A stretch of DNA of 64,000 bases from Ruegeria sp. HKCCD4315 (lineage in GTDB: Bacteria > Pseudomonadota > Alphaproteobacteria > Rhodobacterales > Rhodobacteraceae): assembly GCF_013112245.1 (NCBI RefSeq), contig NZ_WVRN01000002.1, forward strand, positions 186,001-250,000, written 5' to 3'. Position numbers and translations under genes: made by a program. Below are positions 44,294 to 53,592 of this stretch, in pieces; position 1 is the stretch's first letter, and each line of letters opens with the position of its first letter. Under the pieces are notes generated by a model that was given only the letters and a program-made list of their open reading frames with translations, was not told the origin of the DNA and searched no databases.

Positions 44294-44716
44294 ATGGCCA
44301 CGAAAATCCTGCTGCCCATTGATCACACCGACGAACGCTCGTGGAAGAACGCCCTGCCGCTCGCGCTGGAACAGGCCAAGTTCTACGGTGCCGAACTGCA
44401 CGCCGTAGCCGTCATCCCCGAGATCATTCAGCTGCCGAACCTGCCTGCTAACTACGGCGCTGGCGCGAAAGATCACGTTCGCAACGCGGTTCAGGCCATT
44501 CTGGATCACGGCAATGCGTCCGACGTGCACGTCCATATCGAAGAAGGCAGTGTTTACCGCGAAATCCTGAAACTCGCTTACAAGGATGGCTTTGATCTGA
44601 TCATCATGGCCTCGACCAAAGGCGATTTCCCGAACTACGAGATCGGCCCGAACCTGGCCCGTGTCGTGCGCAACGCACATTGCACGGTGACCGTTGTTCG
44701 CGACCAATCCCGCTAA
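44294..44716 (+). CDS. Universal stress protein
   Basis: 140 residues with the UspA fold: KILLPIDHTDERSWKNALPL at the N-terminus and DLIIMASTKGDFPN...GPNLARVVRNAHCTVTVVR at the C-terminus; the ATP-binding G-x2-G-x9-G-(S/T) motif is not clearly intact. GGAGAG lies upstream of the GTG-ATG pair; ATG was chosen. Role in this operon is unknown; Usp genes often accompany transporters. Confidence 0.85.
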   Translation: MATKILLPIDHTDERSWKNALPLALEQAKFYGAELHAVAVIPEIIQLPNLPANYGAGAKDHVRNAVQAILDHGNASDVHVHIEEGSVYREILKLAYKDGFDLIIMASTKGDFPNYEIGPNLARVVRNAHCTVTVVRDQSR

Positions 44717-44732
44717 TCGAAAGGTTGGAATT

Positions 44733-45827
44733 ATGTCCGATGTAAAACGCACCCCGCTATACCCCTTACACGTTGAGTTGGGTGGTAAGATGGTTGATTT
44801 TGCGGGTTGGGAGATGCCTGTCCAGTATCCGATGGGGATTATGGGAGAGCATAAGCAGTGTCGTGAGAAGGCGGCGTTGTTTGATGTATCTCACATGGGT
44901 CAGGTGATTTTGCGCGGTGAGAATGTGGGTGAGAAGCTAGAAGCTTTGTGCCCTCAGGCTTATGCGACGCTGAAGGAAGGCAAGGCGCGGTACGGGTTCT
45001 TTACGAACGCCGATGGCGGGATCATGGATGACCTGATCGTGTCGAATGCGGGCGATCATTACTTTGTGGTGGTGAACGCGGCGCTGCGGCATCAGGACAT
45101 TCCGCATATGCAGGCCAATCTGGACGGCGTCGAAGTGACCGAGATCTTCGACCGCGCGCTGGTGGCGGTGCAGGGTCCCAAGGCCGAGGATGTGGTGGGG
45201 GAACTTTGCCCCGCTGCCCGCGATCTGAAGTTCATGGAAACCACCGTGGCCGATATCAACGGCGTTGAATGCCGCATCTCGCGTCTGGGCTATACCGGCG
45301 AGGATGGCTACGAGATCTCGATCCCCGAGGACAAGGCGATCGAGATCAGCAAGGCGTTCCTGGCCCATGAAGATTGCGAACCGGCGGGTCTGGGCGCGCG
45401 CGACAGCCTGCGGCTCGAGGCGGGGCTGTGCCTCTATGGCAATGACATTGATCAGAGCACCTCGCCCATCGAAGCATCCTTGGGCTGGGCCATTCAGAAA
45501 CGCCGCAAGGAAGAAGGCGGCTTTCCGGGCGCGGATCGCGTGCAAAAGGAACTGGCCGAGGGCGCAGCCCGCAAGCTGGTGGGCATCAAGCCCGAAGGTC
45601 GCGCACCGGCGCGTCAGGGCGTCGAGGTGCAATGCCTTGAGGGCAACACGATTGGTCAGATCACCTCGGGCAGCTTTGGCCCCACGGTGGGTGGCCCGGT
45701 TGCGATGGGTTATGTGAGCAAAGGCCATGGCGCGCCCGGTGAGAAGGTGAACCTGATCATCCGGGGCAAGGCGCAACCGGCCGAGATCGTGGCGCTGCCC
45801 TTCGTCACACAGAATTACAAGCGTTGA
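44733..45827 (+). CDS. gcvT: Aminomethyltransferase (T-protein)
   Basis: 364 residues. Family segments: LHVELGGKMVDFAGWEMPVQ, HKQCREKAALFDVSHMGQ, GGIMDDLIVSNAGDHYFVVV, SRLGYTGEDGYEISIP, and GARDSLRLEAGLCLYGNDID. It releases ammonia and transfers the C1 unit to tetrahydrofolate. The first ~110 codons use many TTG, GGT and GTT codons, while the rest is strongly GC-ending, a visible shift inside one gene. Followed by gcvH 18 bases later. Confidence 0.96.
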   Translation: MSDVKRTPLYPLHVELGGKMVDFAGWEMPVQYPMGIMGEHKQCREKAALFDVSHMGQVILRGENVGEKLEALCPQAYATLKEGKARYGFFTNADGGIMDDLIVSNAGDHYFVVVNAALRHQDIPHMQANLDGVEVTEIFDRALVAVQGPKAEDVVGELCPAARDLKFMETTVADINGVECRISRLGYTGEDGYEISIPEDKAIEISKAFLAHEDCEPAGLGARDSLRLEAGLCLYGNDIDQSTSPIEASLGWAIQKRRKEEGGFPGADRVQKELAEGAARKLVGIKPEGRAPARQGVEVQCLEGNTIGQITSGSFGPTVGGPVAMGYVSKGHGAPGEKVNLIIRGKAQPAEIVALPFVTQNYKR

Positions 45828-45845
45828 AGTCAGGAGAGAGACAAG

Positions 45846-46211
45846 ATGGCAACCTATTATTCCGAAGAACATGAATGGCTGACCGTTGAGGGCGACACCG
45901 CCACGCTGGGCATCACCAAACACGCGGCTGAACAGCTGGGTGAGGTGGTGTTTGTCGAGCAGCAGGAAGTGGGCGACGAGTTCGAGAAAGACGGCGAGAT
46001 CGGCGTGATCGAATCCGTCAAGGCGGCCTCGGAACTTTACGCTCCGGTCGATGGTGAGATCGTCGAAGTGAACGAAGCGCTGGCCGACAACCCCGGCGCG
46101 CTGAACGACGACCCCGAGGGCGAAGCCTGGATCTACAAGGTCAAGATTGCGGACGCGTCGCAGCTTGAAGACCTGATGGACGAGGCCGGATACAAAGCCT
46201 TCATCGGGTGA
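45846..46211 (+). CDS. gcvH: Glycine cleavage H-protein
   Basis: 121 residues. The lipoyl-lysine motif is GVIESVKAASELYAP; ITKHAAEQLGEVVFVE precedes it and NDDPEGEAWIYKVK follows, all typical. It shuttles the aminomethyl group between P-, T- and L-proteins. GGAGAGA lies upstream of the ATG. Confidence 0.97.
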   Translation: MATYYSEEHEWLTVEGDTATLGITKHAAEQLGEVVFVEQQEVGDEFEKDGEIGVIESVKAASELYAPVDGEIVEVNEALADNPGALNDDPEGEAWIYKVKIADASQLEDLMDEAGYKAFIG

Positions 46212-46220
46212 CCCAAACCC

Positions 46221-46242
46221 GGAGCCCCGTCTTTGGGGCTCC
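46221..46242 (+). terminator. Hairpin between gcvH and gcvP
   Basis: GGAGCCCC-GTCTTT-GGGGCTCC, a perfect 8-bp stem 9 bases after the gcvH stop; a T-run (CTTTTT) follows 11 bases later. Probably a partial terminator that raises gcvH relative to gcvP. Confidence 0.65.
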
Positions 46243-46298
46243 CCCGCTTCATCTTTTTCCAAATACTCCCGCCGGAGGCTCCCGCAGTCTCCGCCGGC
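46243..46298. repeat. Possible intergenic repetitive element before gcvP
   Basis: Right after the hairpin come TCTTTTTCCAAATACTCCC and GC-rich inverted segments: CTCC-CGCC-GGAG (46,266-46,277) and GCCGG (46,271) with CCGGC (46,294). I remember similar TTTTTCCAAATACTCC strings after terminators in Rhodobacteraceae genomes, but only this one copy is in the window, so its repeat nature is not shown here. Confidence 0.35.
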
Positions 46299-46325
46299 CC
46301 TGACCTATCCGTGAGGAGCGCAAAG

Positions 46326-49181
46326 ATGGCCTTCAAACTGACCGACTACGAAGCCTATGACTTCGCCAATCGCCGCCACATTGGCCCAAGCCCAACCGAG
46401 ATGCGCGACATGCTCAAGGTGATCGGCTTCAAGACGCTGGACGAACTGATCGACGCCACCGTCCCGCCCGCGATCCGGCAGAAAGAGCCGCTGGACTGGG
46501 GTCCGGCGATGACGGAACGTGATGCTCTGTTCCACATGAAAGAGGTGGCGAGCAAGAACAAGGTTCTGACCTCGCTGATCGGTCAGGGCTATTACGGCAC
46601 CACCACACCCGCGCCGATCCTGCGCAACATTCTGGAAAACCCGGCCTGGTACACCGCCTACACGCCGTACCAGCCCGAGATCAGCCAGGGTCGTCTTGAG
46701 GCGCTGTTGAACTTCCAGACCATGGTCTCTGACCTGACCGGGCTGGACGTGGCCAACGCCTCCTTGCTGGACGAAGCCACAGCGGCTGCCGAAGCCATGG
46801 CCATGGCCAAGCGTGGCGGGCGGTCCAAGGCCAACAACGCGGCCTTCTTTGTCGACAAGAATTGCCACCCGCAGACCATCGCGGTCATTAAGACGCGCGC
46901 CGAGCCTCTGGGCATCGACGTGCAGGTGGGTGATCCCGACGGCCTGGATGCGGGCGCGGTCTTTGGTGCGATCTTCCAATACCCGGGCACCCATGGTCAC
47001 GTGCGCGACTTCACATCGGAAATCGCCGCGCTGCACGAACATAAAGCCATTGCCATCGTCGCCGCCGACATCCTGTCGCTGGCGCTGCTGAAGTCCCCGG
47101 GTGAGATGGGCGCGGACATCGCCATCGGCTCGACCCAGCGCTTTGGCGTTCCGATGGGTTATGGCGGCCCGCACGCCGCCTATATGGCAACCACCGACAA
47201 GCTGAAGCGCTCGATGCCGGGCCGGATCATCGGTGTCAGCATCGACAGCCGTGGCAACAAGGCCTATCGCCTGTCGCTGCAAACCCGCGAGCAGCATATC
47301 CGCCGTGAGAAGGCGAACTCGAACGTCTGCACCGCGCAGGCGCTGCTGGCGGTCATTGCCTCGATGTATGCCGTGTACCATGGCCCCGACGGCATCAAGG
47401 CCATCGCGCAATCGGTGCACCGCAAGACCTCGCGCCTGGCCGCTGGTCTGGAAGAGGCGGGCTTTGCCGTTGAGCCGGAGGTGTTCTTCGACACCATCAC
47501 GGTTGAGGTTGGCCACCTGCAGAAGACCGTCATGGAGGCTGCCGTGGCGCGCGGTGTCAACCTGCGCAAGGTTGGCGAGACCAAGGTCGGCATCAGCCTG
47601 GACGAACAGACCCGCCCCGAGACCATCGAGGCCGTCTGGGGTGCCTTTGGCATCGACCGCACCGATGACAGCTCGAACAAGCAGTACCGCCTGCCGGACT
47701 ATGCGCTGCGGGAAAGCGAATACCTGACCCACCCGATCTTCCACAAGAACCGGGCCGAGGCCGAGATCACGCGTTATATGCGCCGTCTGGCCGACCGCGA
47801 TCTGGCGCTGGACCGGGCGATGATCCCGCTGGGCTCGTGCACCATGAAGCTGAACGCCACGATCGAGATGATCCCGGTCACCTGGCCCGAGTTTGGCAAT
47901 CTGCACCCGTTCTGCCCCGAAGATCAGGCGCAGGGCTATCACGAGATGATCGCCGATCTGAACGACAAGCTGTGCCAGATCACCGGCTATGACGCGATCT
48001 CCCAGCAGCCCAACTCGGGCGCGCAGGGCGAATATGCGGGCCTTCTGACCATCCGCAACTACCACTTCGCGCGCGGCGAAGGGCAGCGCAATGTCTGCCT
48101 GATCCCAACCTCGGCGCATGGCACCAACCCGGCTTCGGCCCAGATGGTGGGCTGGCAGGTTGTGCCGGTTCTGGCGGATGAGAACGGCAATATCGATGTG
48201 GCCGACTTCCGCGCCAAGGCGGAAAAGCATTCGGACAACCTGGCCGCCTGCATGATCACCTACCCGTCGACCCATGGCGTGTTCGAGACCACCGTGCAGG
48301 AGGTCTGCCAGATCACCCATGATCACGGCGGTCAGGTCTATATCGACGGCGCCAACATGAACGCCATGGTGGGTCTGTCGCGTCCGGGGGATATTGGCGG
48401 TGACGTCAGCCACCTGAACCTGCACAAAACCTTCTGCATTCCGCATGGCGGTGGCGGCCCCGGCATGGGTCCGATCGGCGTCAAGGCGCACCTGGAAGAG
48501 CACCTGCCGGGCCACCCGGAATACGGCACCGCCGTGGGTCCGGTCTCGGCAGCGCCCTTCGGCTCGCCCTCGATCCTGCCGGTCAGCTGGGCTTATGTGC
48601 TGCTGATGGGCGGCGCGGGTCTGACGCAGGCGACCAAAGTGGCGATCCTGAACGCCAACTACATCGCTGCGCGCCTGAAGGACGCCTATCCGATCCTCTA
48701 CACCTCGGAAACGGGGCGTGTGGCGCATGAATGCATCCTCGACACCCGTCCGCTGGACGAAGCGGCGCATGTCACCGTCGACGATGTGGCCAAGCGTCTG
48801 GTCGATTCAGGCTTCCACGCGCCGACCATGAGCTGGCCGGTGGCGGGCACCCTGATGGTGGAACCCACGGAATCGGAACCCATGGCCGAACTGGATCGTT
48901 TCTGCGATGCCATGCTGTCCATCCGGGCGGAAGCGCAGGACATCATCGACGGCAAGATCGACGCGGAGAACAACCCGCTGAAAAACGCCCCCCACACGGT
49001 GCGCGATCTGGTCGGCGACTGGGACCGCCCCTACACCCGTGAACAGGCCTGCTTCCCTCCGGGCTCCATGGGCGTCGACAAATACTGGTCCCCCGTCAAC
49101 CGCGTCGACAACGCATATGGCGACAGAAACCTCGTCTGCACATGCCCCCCAATGGAAGAATATCTCGACGCAGCCGAGTAA
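46326..49181 (+). CDS. gcvP: Glycine dehydrogenase, decarboxylating (P-protein)
   Basis: 951 residues, the full single-chain type. [20 protein letters not shown] opens the N-terminal half; QNGEYAGL-like ...[28 protein letters not shown] and the PLP lysine region [20 protein letters not shown] lie in the second half. ATG chosen with GAGGAG 8 bases upstream; the frame is open earlier through the intergenic spacer. It decarboxylates glycine and loads the aminomethyl group on GcvH. Last gene of the cluster, followed by a strong terminator. Confidence 0.97.
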   Translation: MAFKLTDYEAYDFANRRHIGPSPTEMRDMLKVIGFKTLDELIDATVPPAIRQKEPLDWGPAMTERDALFHMKEVASKNKVLTSLIGQGYYGTTTPAPILRNILENPAWYTAYTPYQPEISQGRLEALLNFQTMVSDLTGLDVANASLLDEATAAAEAMAMAKRGGRSKANNAAFFVDKNCHPQTIAVIKTRAEPLGIDVQVGDPDGLDAGAVFGAIFQYPGTHGHVRDFTSEIAALHEHKAIAIVAADILSLALLKSPGEMGADIAIGSTQRFGVPMGYGGPHAAYMATTDKLKRSMPGRIIGVSIDSRGNKAYRLSLQTREQHIRREKANSNVCTAQALLAVIASMYAVYHGPDGIKAIAQSVHRKTSRLAAGLEEAGFAVEPEVFFDTITVEVGHLQKTVMEAAVARGVNLRKVGETKVGISLDEQTRPETIEAVWGAFGIDRTDDSSNKQYRLPDYALRESEYLTHPIFHKNRAEAEITRYMRRLADRDLALDRAMIPLGSCTMKLNATIEMIPVTWPEFGNLHPFCPEDQAQGYHEMIADLNDKLCQITGYDAISQQPNSGAQGEYAGLLTIRNYHFARGEGQRNVCLIPTSAHGTNPASAQMVGWQVVPVLADENGNIDVADFRAKAEKHSDNLAACMITYPSTHGVFETTVQEVCQITHDHGGQVYIDGANMNAMVGLSRPGDIGGDVSHLNLHKTFCIPHGGGGPGMGPIGVKAHLEEHLPGHPEYGTAVGPVSAAPFGSPSILPVSWAYVLLMGGAGLTQATKVAILNANYIAARLKDAYPILYTSETGRVAHECILDTRPLDEAAHVTVDDVAKRLVDSGFHAPTMSWPVAGTLMVEPTESEPMAELDRFCDAMLSIRAEAQDIIDGKIDAENNPLKNAPHTVRDLVGDWDRPYTREQACFPPGSMGVDKYWSPVNRVDNAYGDRNLVCTCPPMEEYLDAAE

Positions 49182-49190
49182 ACCCAAAAC

Positions 49191-49220
49191 AAAACCCCGC
49201 CAAATCAATGGCGGGGTTTT
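49191..49220. terminator. Strong bidirectional terminator after gcvP
   Basis: AAAACCCCGCC-aaatcaat-GGCGGGGTTTT, an 11-bp perfect stem ending in T4, with A4 on the other side so it can work in both directions. It begins 10 bases after the gcvP stop. Confidence 0.93.
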
Positions 49221-49279
49221 CGCCAATCGGAAACAAGCGTTCCGATGTGGCGCTGACCGAAACAAGGTTGGTAAATCAA

Positions 49280-50272
49280 ATGAAACACTATGTTGTCTCG
49301 AATGCTCACGAGAATGCGGTAAATGGAACGCCCTCGGATTTTGAGCGGTTGCGGTGCATCGATGTCATTTTGTACCGGAGCTCTGACAAAGCCTCGGCAG
49401 AAATGGTTTTGGAATTTTACCGGGCATTGAACAGATTGGTGGACAAACATTCTTATGTGGTGAACTTGCGTGTGCCCGCTGAAGATCCTGCTGGAGGACC
49501 GCTGTATTGGGCGGGACGGACAGCCATTCTTTGGGGCGATTTCGAAACCGCGTGGTGTCCAACCGCAGCAGAAAAATCCTGGGTCAGTCAGGTCTTGAAC
49601 CTTTCTCCCAGATCCATCCTTGTCGGAGGCGCGGTCATGCTGCTGGCCCAACTCTGCGGCGCGGAACGCAGCACAGCTGCAGTACATTCAGGTTTTGAAG
49701 CGGCGGCGATGGAATTGGGGATCAGAAACAGCGGTACGTCGACCCACTTTTCCGTTGACGGGCGTATACACAGCGCCAATACGCGCTTCAGTGCCCTTCG
49801 CCTTCTGACCGAGTTTGTGTCCTTGGATCATGGCGAGCATTTGGCGGATACGCTACGGCGCTATGTCGGTTTGACCGAACCCCGGCGAACAACTGAAAGC
49901 CAGCTTTCAAACCGACTTATTCGAAAATCCAATGGAGATCGCATTGTAACTCTGGCGGTTGAGACAATGCTTGAGAACATTGAAGATCCGCTGAGAATTT
50001 CCGATCTGTCAGATTTACTTGGGACATCCATCCGACAGCTTCAAAGGCGCTTTCTGTGCAAAACCGGTGCGACCCTTTTGGACACGTACAAGGAGCTCAG
50101 ACTGGAGAGGTCAAATAGCCTGTTGAAATATACTGATATGCCGCTTGTCGAGATTGCGTCTGCGACGGGCTTTTCCTCGAGAACGGCGATGTCGCGGGCC
50201 TTTTTCAAGCGCTATAAGTCGCGCCCAGAGCAGGTACGGAACGGGCGCTTTCTTGGGCACGCACTTGATTGA
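49280..50272 (+). CDS. GlxA-type AraC-family regulator
   Basis: 330 residues from the ATG at 49,280 (MKHYVVSNAHENAV); longer reading into the gcvP terminator is not supported. The N-terminal ~190 residues look like the DJ-1/PfpI-like sensor of GlxA/CdhR proteins (IDVILYRSSDKASAEMVLEF, ILVGGAVMLLAQLCG, HFSVDGRIHSANTRFSALRL), and the C-terminus has two AraC helix-turn-helices (LRISDLSDLLGTSIRQLQRR, PLVEIASATGFSSRTAMSRA). Members often control glycine betaine, carnitine or arginine-related catabolism. Target unknown; the position next to the glycine-cleavage genes is suggestive. Confidence 0.85.
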   Translation: MKHYVVSNAHENAVNGTPSDFERLRCIDVILYRSSDKASAEMVLEFYRALNRLVDKHSYVVNLRVPAEDPAGGPLYWAGRTAILWGDFETAWCPTAAEKSWVSQVLNLSPRSILVGGAVMLLAQLCGAERSTAAVHSGFEAAAMELGIRNSGTSTHFSVDGRIHSANTRFSALRLLTEFVSLDHGEHLADTLRRYVGLTEPRRTTESQLSNRLIRKSNGDRIVTLAVETMLENIEDPLRISDLSDLLGTSIRQLQRRFLCKTGATLLDTYKELRLERSNSLLKYTDMPLVEIASATGFSSRTAMSRAFFKRYKSRPEQVRNGRFLGHALD

Positions 50273-50406
50273 GGCAAAGCGGCAAACACGCAGTTTCTAA
50301 GCGGCAAGCCCAGAATGCGCTGAGATCTGAGAAACGATTCTTGCGCGATGGCTTGAGAGCCAAAGTCAGGCAACTAAAAGTCGCGTTCCTAGCCACTCAG
50401 ATTTAG

Positions 50407-51035
50407 GCCAATCTGCCGCAGGACGGGTTATCGCGGGGCTTCATGCTGGGTAAACACATCATGGGGTTGGACCGCAGTTTCGGAATCTGGGTCTTTGCCA
50501 TGATCACAGCCGTTTTCTGGCTGTGGGGTATTCCTTTATTGGCGCTTGCTGGATCATCCTGAAGACCAACGGCTTGTTGCAGAAAAAGGCTGTGCGTTGG
50601 GCCAAAGGTGGAATTTGGGGGCTGGTTTTGGGCCTGAGTGCCGTTTCGCTGGCCACCCCCTGGGTCAGCCCACGCATCTTTGACAAATGGTTCACATTCC
50701 CCGAGTTTTTCCTGCTTTTGCCCTTACCGCTCATGTCAGGCATTCTGATCGCTTTATTGTGGTTTGCTTTACGCCATTTTCCAACGCGGAATGACAACTG
50801 GGCCTGGTTTCCCTTTGCGGCATCTATCGTTTTATACACGTTTGCCTTTTTCGGGATGGCTTACCGTTTCTATCCCTATGTCGTCCCTGAGCAAATGACG
50901 ATTTACGAGGCCGCGAGCGCACCAGAAAGTCTGTTCATAATCCTGTTCGGATCGATCTTTGTGCTTACCATTATCGCGGGTTACAAGGATCTGTCCTTCA
51001 CGATCTTCAGGGGCAAGGCGACTGAGCTGCGTTAA
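50407..51035 (+). pseudogene. Decayed cydB (cytochrome bd oxidase subunit II)
   Basis: From 50,523 the frame VGYSFIGACWIILKTNG ... PYVVPEQMTIYEAASAPES, then SLFIILFGSIFVL and FRGKATELR, matches the C-terminal half of CydB/CioB. Directly upstream, in the next frame, RGFMLGKHIMGLD and FAMITAVF continue the same protein; a single missing base near 50,516 would join them as ITAVFLAVGYSFIGACW. A stop at 50,404 ends the readable part, and the first half of CydB (about 170 residues) is absent, as is cydA. So this is a truncated, frameshifted remnant. Several membrane segments remain, and a short product from GTG 50,523 is possible but unlikely to work. Confidence 0.82.
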
Positions 51036-51088
51036 GACTGAGCCAGCATACCGAGGTGTTCGAAAAAATAGAAGGTGGTGCGGTTAAG

Positions 51089-52606
51089 CTAAAGCTGGTC
51101 CAACATCATCTTCGCGCTTTCAAGATAGTCTTGCTGTTTGTCAGGGGCCATTCGGCCCCACGTTCTGTAGGCATGGCCTAACCGGGGATTGTCGCGCAGT
51201 TTTTCCGCATTGCGTACCAGAAAATCCCAATAGAGAGGGTTGAACGGGCAAGCGTTCGGGCCGGTTTTTTGCTTCACATCATAGCGGCATGTGCCGCAAT
51301 GATCCGACATCTTGTTGATGTAGTTGCCGCTGGCTGCATAAGGTTTCGACCCCAGTAACCCTCCATCGGCAAATTGGCTCATGCCGATGACATTGGGGGC
51401 TTCAACCCATTCATATGCGTCGGCATAAACAGCCAGATACCACTCATGCACTTGTGCCGGGTCAATTCCGGCCAACATGGCGAAATTGCCCGTGACCATC
51501 AGACGTTGAATGTGGTGGGCATAAGCTTCATCCCGTGTCTGCAAGATTGCCTGTTTCATACAGGCCATGTCCGTATCCGCAGTCCAGTAAAACGCGGGAA
51601 GGGGGCGTGTGGCATTCAGGAAATTCTGCTGCGTATAGCCCGGCATTTGCATCCAATAGATGCCGCGCACAAACTCGCGCCAGCCGATGATCTGGCGAAT
51701 ATAGCCCTCGACTGCGTTTAAGGGGGCTTGGCCTTCATAATAGGCGCGCTCGACCCGGAGGCAGATTTCCAGCGGCAATAGTAGCCCGGCGTTCAAATAC
51801 TGTGCGAGAACCGAGTGATACAGGAAAGGCTCATCCGTCAACATCGCGTCCTGATAGTCGCCGAAATGCGGTAAGGCGGTTTCCACAAAGTGTTCCAGCG
51901 CTTGCAGGGCTTTGTCCCGAGTTACAGCAAACCAGAACGGGCGCAGCGTCCCGAAGTGGGTGCTGAATCGAGCGTCGACCAGGTCCAGAACTTCGGTGGT
52001 GATTTCATCCGGTTCGACCTGCACAGGCTGCGGCATGAAGAAATCTGACTTTGCGGGTTTGCGGTTCTCTGTATCAAAGTTCCATTTGCCGCCCTCGGGC
52101 GCGTCGCCGTTCATCAAAAGCCCGGTTTTGCGGCGCATTTCGCGATAGAAAAATTCCATCCGCAGCTGTTTGCGCCCCTCGGCCCATTGGCGAAACTCGG
52201 CATGATCAGCGATGAAACGGTCATCGGGCAAGACTTCCAGGTCGCCGCATTCGGAAAAGGCTTGGCACAGGCGGTATTCGCCGGGTTCGGTGACGACGGC
52301 CGTTTTCAATCCCAAGGCTTTTCGGGCGCGGTCGACTTCACCCACAAGGCTGCCGGTGTTGTCTGGATCATCCAACTTTACGTATCGGACGCGCCAGCCC
52401 TCCTGTTCAAGCTCCTGTGCAAAGTGACGCATAGCAGACAGAACAAAGGCAATTTTCTTCGGATGGTGCGGAACATAACGTGTCTCGTCCCGAACCTCTG
52501 CCATAAGCACGACGTCGCACGCAGTTACACCTTGGCGCAGCGCAGCCATCTGGGTGGACAGCTGATCACCAAGGATGACAATTAGTTTGGGGCGCGTTTC
52601 ATTCAT
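51089..52606 (-). CDS. Iron-sulfur (6-4) photolyase / cryptochrome (FeS-BCP)
   Basis: 505 residues of the PhrB/CryB group. The four cysteines for a [4Fe-4S] cluster are at C349, C437, C440 and C453, almost the same numbering as in Agrobacterium PhrB. The paired histidines of the active site are at H364-H365 (AYAHHIQRLMVTGNF). N-terminal segment LIVILGDQLS and the FAD-domain segments QIIGWREFVRGIYW and EAPNVIGMSQFADGG are typical. It repairs UV (6-4) photoproducts with light, or acts as a photoreceptor as CryB does in Rhodobacter. Monocistronic, convergent with the cydB remnant. Confidence 0.93.
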   Translation of the reverse strand: MNETRPKLIVILGDQLSTQMAALRQGVTACDVVLMAEVRDETRYVPHHPKKIAFVLSAMRHFAQELEQEGWRVRYVKLDDPDNTGSLVGEVDRARKALGLKTAVVTEPGEYRLCQAFSECGDLEVLPDDRFIADHAEFRQWAEGRKQLRMEFFYREMRRKTGLLMNGDAPEGGKWNFDTENRKPAKSDFFMPQPVQVEPDEITTEVLDLVDARFSTHFGTLRPFWFAVTRDKALQALEHFVETALPHFGDYQDAMLTDEPFLYHSVLAQYLNAGLLLPLEICLRVERAYYEGQAPLNAVEGYIRQIIGWREFVRGIYWMQMPGYTQQNFLNATRPLPAFYWTADTDMACMKQAILQTRDEAYAHHIQRLMVTGNFAMLAGIDPAQVHEWYLAVYADAYEWVEAPNVIGMSQFADGGLLGSKPYAASGNYINKMSDHCGTCRYDVKQKTGPNACPFNPLYWDFLVRNAEKLRDNPRLGHAYRTWGRMAPDKQQDYLESAKMMLDQL

Positions 52607-52851
52607 AAACGCGGAGCTAGAACGTTAGCGTCAGTCGACCAGACCAACTTGCGCGCCAAAGATTGTGCCGCTGCGGCAGCATAACACCCGTGGCCCCAGA
52701 AAAGGTAAAAGTGAGAATTGCACCGAGACTTCCGCAAAATGTTTCAGGATTTAAAGAAACAGGCGACACGCATCAGTTGCATCCAGCGCTGCCACCGCAC
52801 GGGCTGGTCTCAAAAGAACGCAAGGTTGGTCTGGCAGAAAAGCTCTTGGGT

Positions 52852-53430
52852 TCACTCACTGGTGTAATAGCCAACCACATCGCCATCTGTTGTTACGCCC
52901 AAACCGTTCAGCAATCGATTGGCGTAGTTGAAATAGCCGACGATCTGGTTGATTTCGAGGATCTCGCCGTCGTCCCAACCTGCTTGTCTAAGAGCAGCGA
53001 CGTCGGACTCGACCATTTTGGCCGGGGCCACTGTCAACTTCTCGGCGTAGATCAAAGCCTCCAGATGCGCGCCGTCGAAGGCGTCCTGCGGTTTGTGGGC
53101 TTTCAGCGCGGCCTCGATCTTGTCCGCACGCGCCTCATCGCCGATCAGGTGTCGGGCATTGGCCCAATGATTGGCATAAGAGTAAGGACACGTATTCAAT
53201 GTCGAAACATAAGAGCTGATAACTTCCTGAAACCACATGGGGATCGTGTTGCTGTCGTCGTGCAAGCACGCGCGATACAGCACCACGTGCCCTTTCATGG
53301 TGTTGGGGCGCAGGGAGTGCACCCGCATGACATTGTCCACGGTACCGTGCGGTGTCCGGGCAAGGTCTAGCACCGCCTCCAGAGGTGCATCGGCATCTTC
53401 GTCAGAAATCATCCGTATCCAGGCAGACAT
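52852..53430 (-). CDS. AhpD-like, peroxidase-related protein
   Basis: 192 residues. MRVHSLRPNTMKGHVVLYRA, QEVISSYVSTLNTCPYSYAN and DAHL-type GAHLEALIYAEKLTVAP correspond to the carboxymuconolactone decarboxylase/AhpD-like family annotated as peroxidase-related. The usual C-x2-C redox pair is reduced to one cysteine (TCPYSYANH), so classic thiol peroxidase chemistry is doubtful. The 245-base gap between it and the photolyase gene shows no gene. It is followed upstream by the M29/NicX-like gene on the same strand (162 bases apart) and may belong to one degradation cluster. Confidence 0.75.
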   Translation of the reverse strand: MSAWIRMISDEDADAPLEAVLDLARTPHGTVDNVMRVHSLRPNTMKGHVVLYRACLHDDSNTIPMWFQEVISSYVSTLNTCPYSYANHWANARHLIGDEARADKIEAALKAHKPQDAFDGAHLEALIYAEKLTVAPAKMVESDVAALRQAGWDDGEILEINQIVGYFNYANRLLNGLGVTTDGDVVGYYTSE

Positions 53431-53592
53431 GAAACGGTTCCCTTTCCTTAGTCATGAGAGCTGTGTTTGCGGCAGGACAGAGCATTGTTCCGCCGATCTA
53501 TGAACGTGCACTGCCTGCTAAGCAACCAGATTGAGCCTGGTGCGGCGCTGCACCGTGCCCGTATCTCGGATGGTGCTACTAAGTCAGGCAGG

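Noticed and set aside
46305..48770. 821-codon minus-strand open frame opposite gcvP
   Set aside because: Caused by high GC at third codon positions of gcvP; product shows no domain and gcvP is certain.
50273..50406. Further upstream cydB pieces or a tRNA in the gap after the AraC gene
   Set aside because: No frame gives CydB N-terminal motifs and no cloverleaf could be drawn.
50523..51035. Intact small membrane protein of 170 residues
   Set aside because: Sequence is clearly the C-terminal half of CydB with the preceding part in another frame, so it is treated as a pseudogene.
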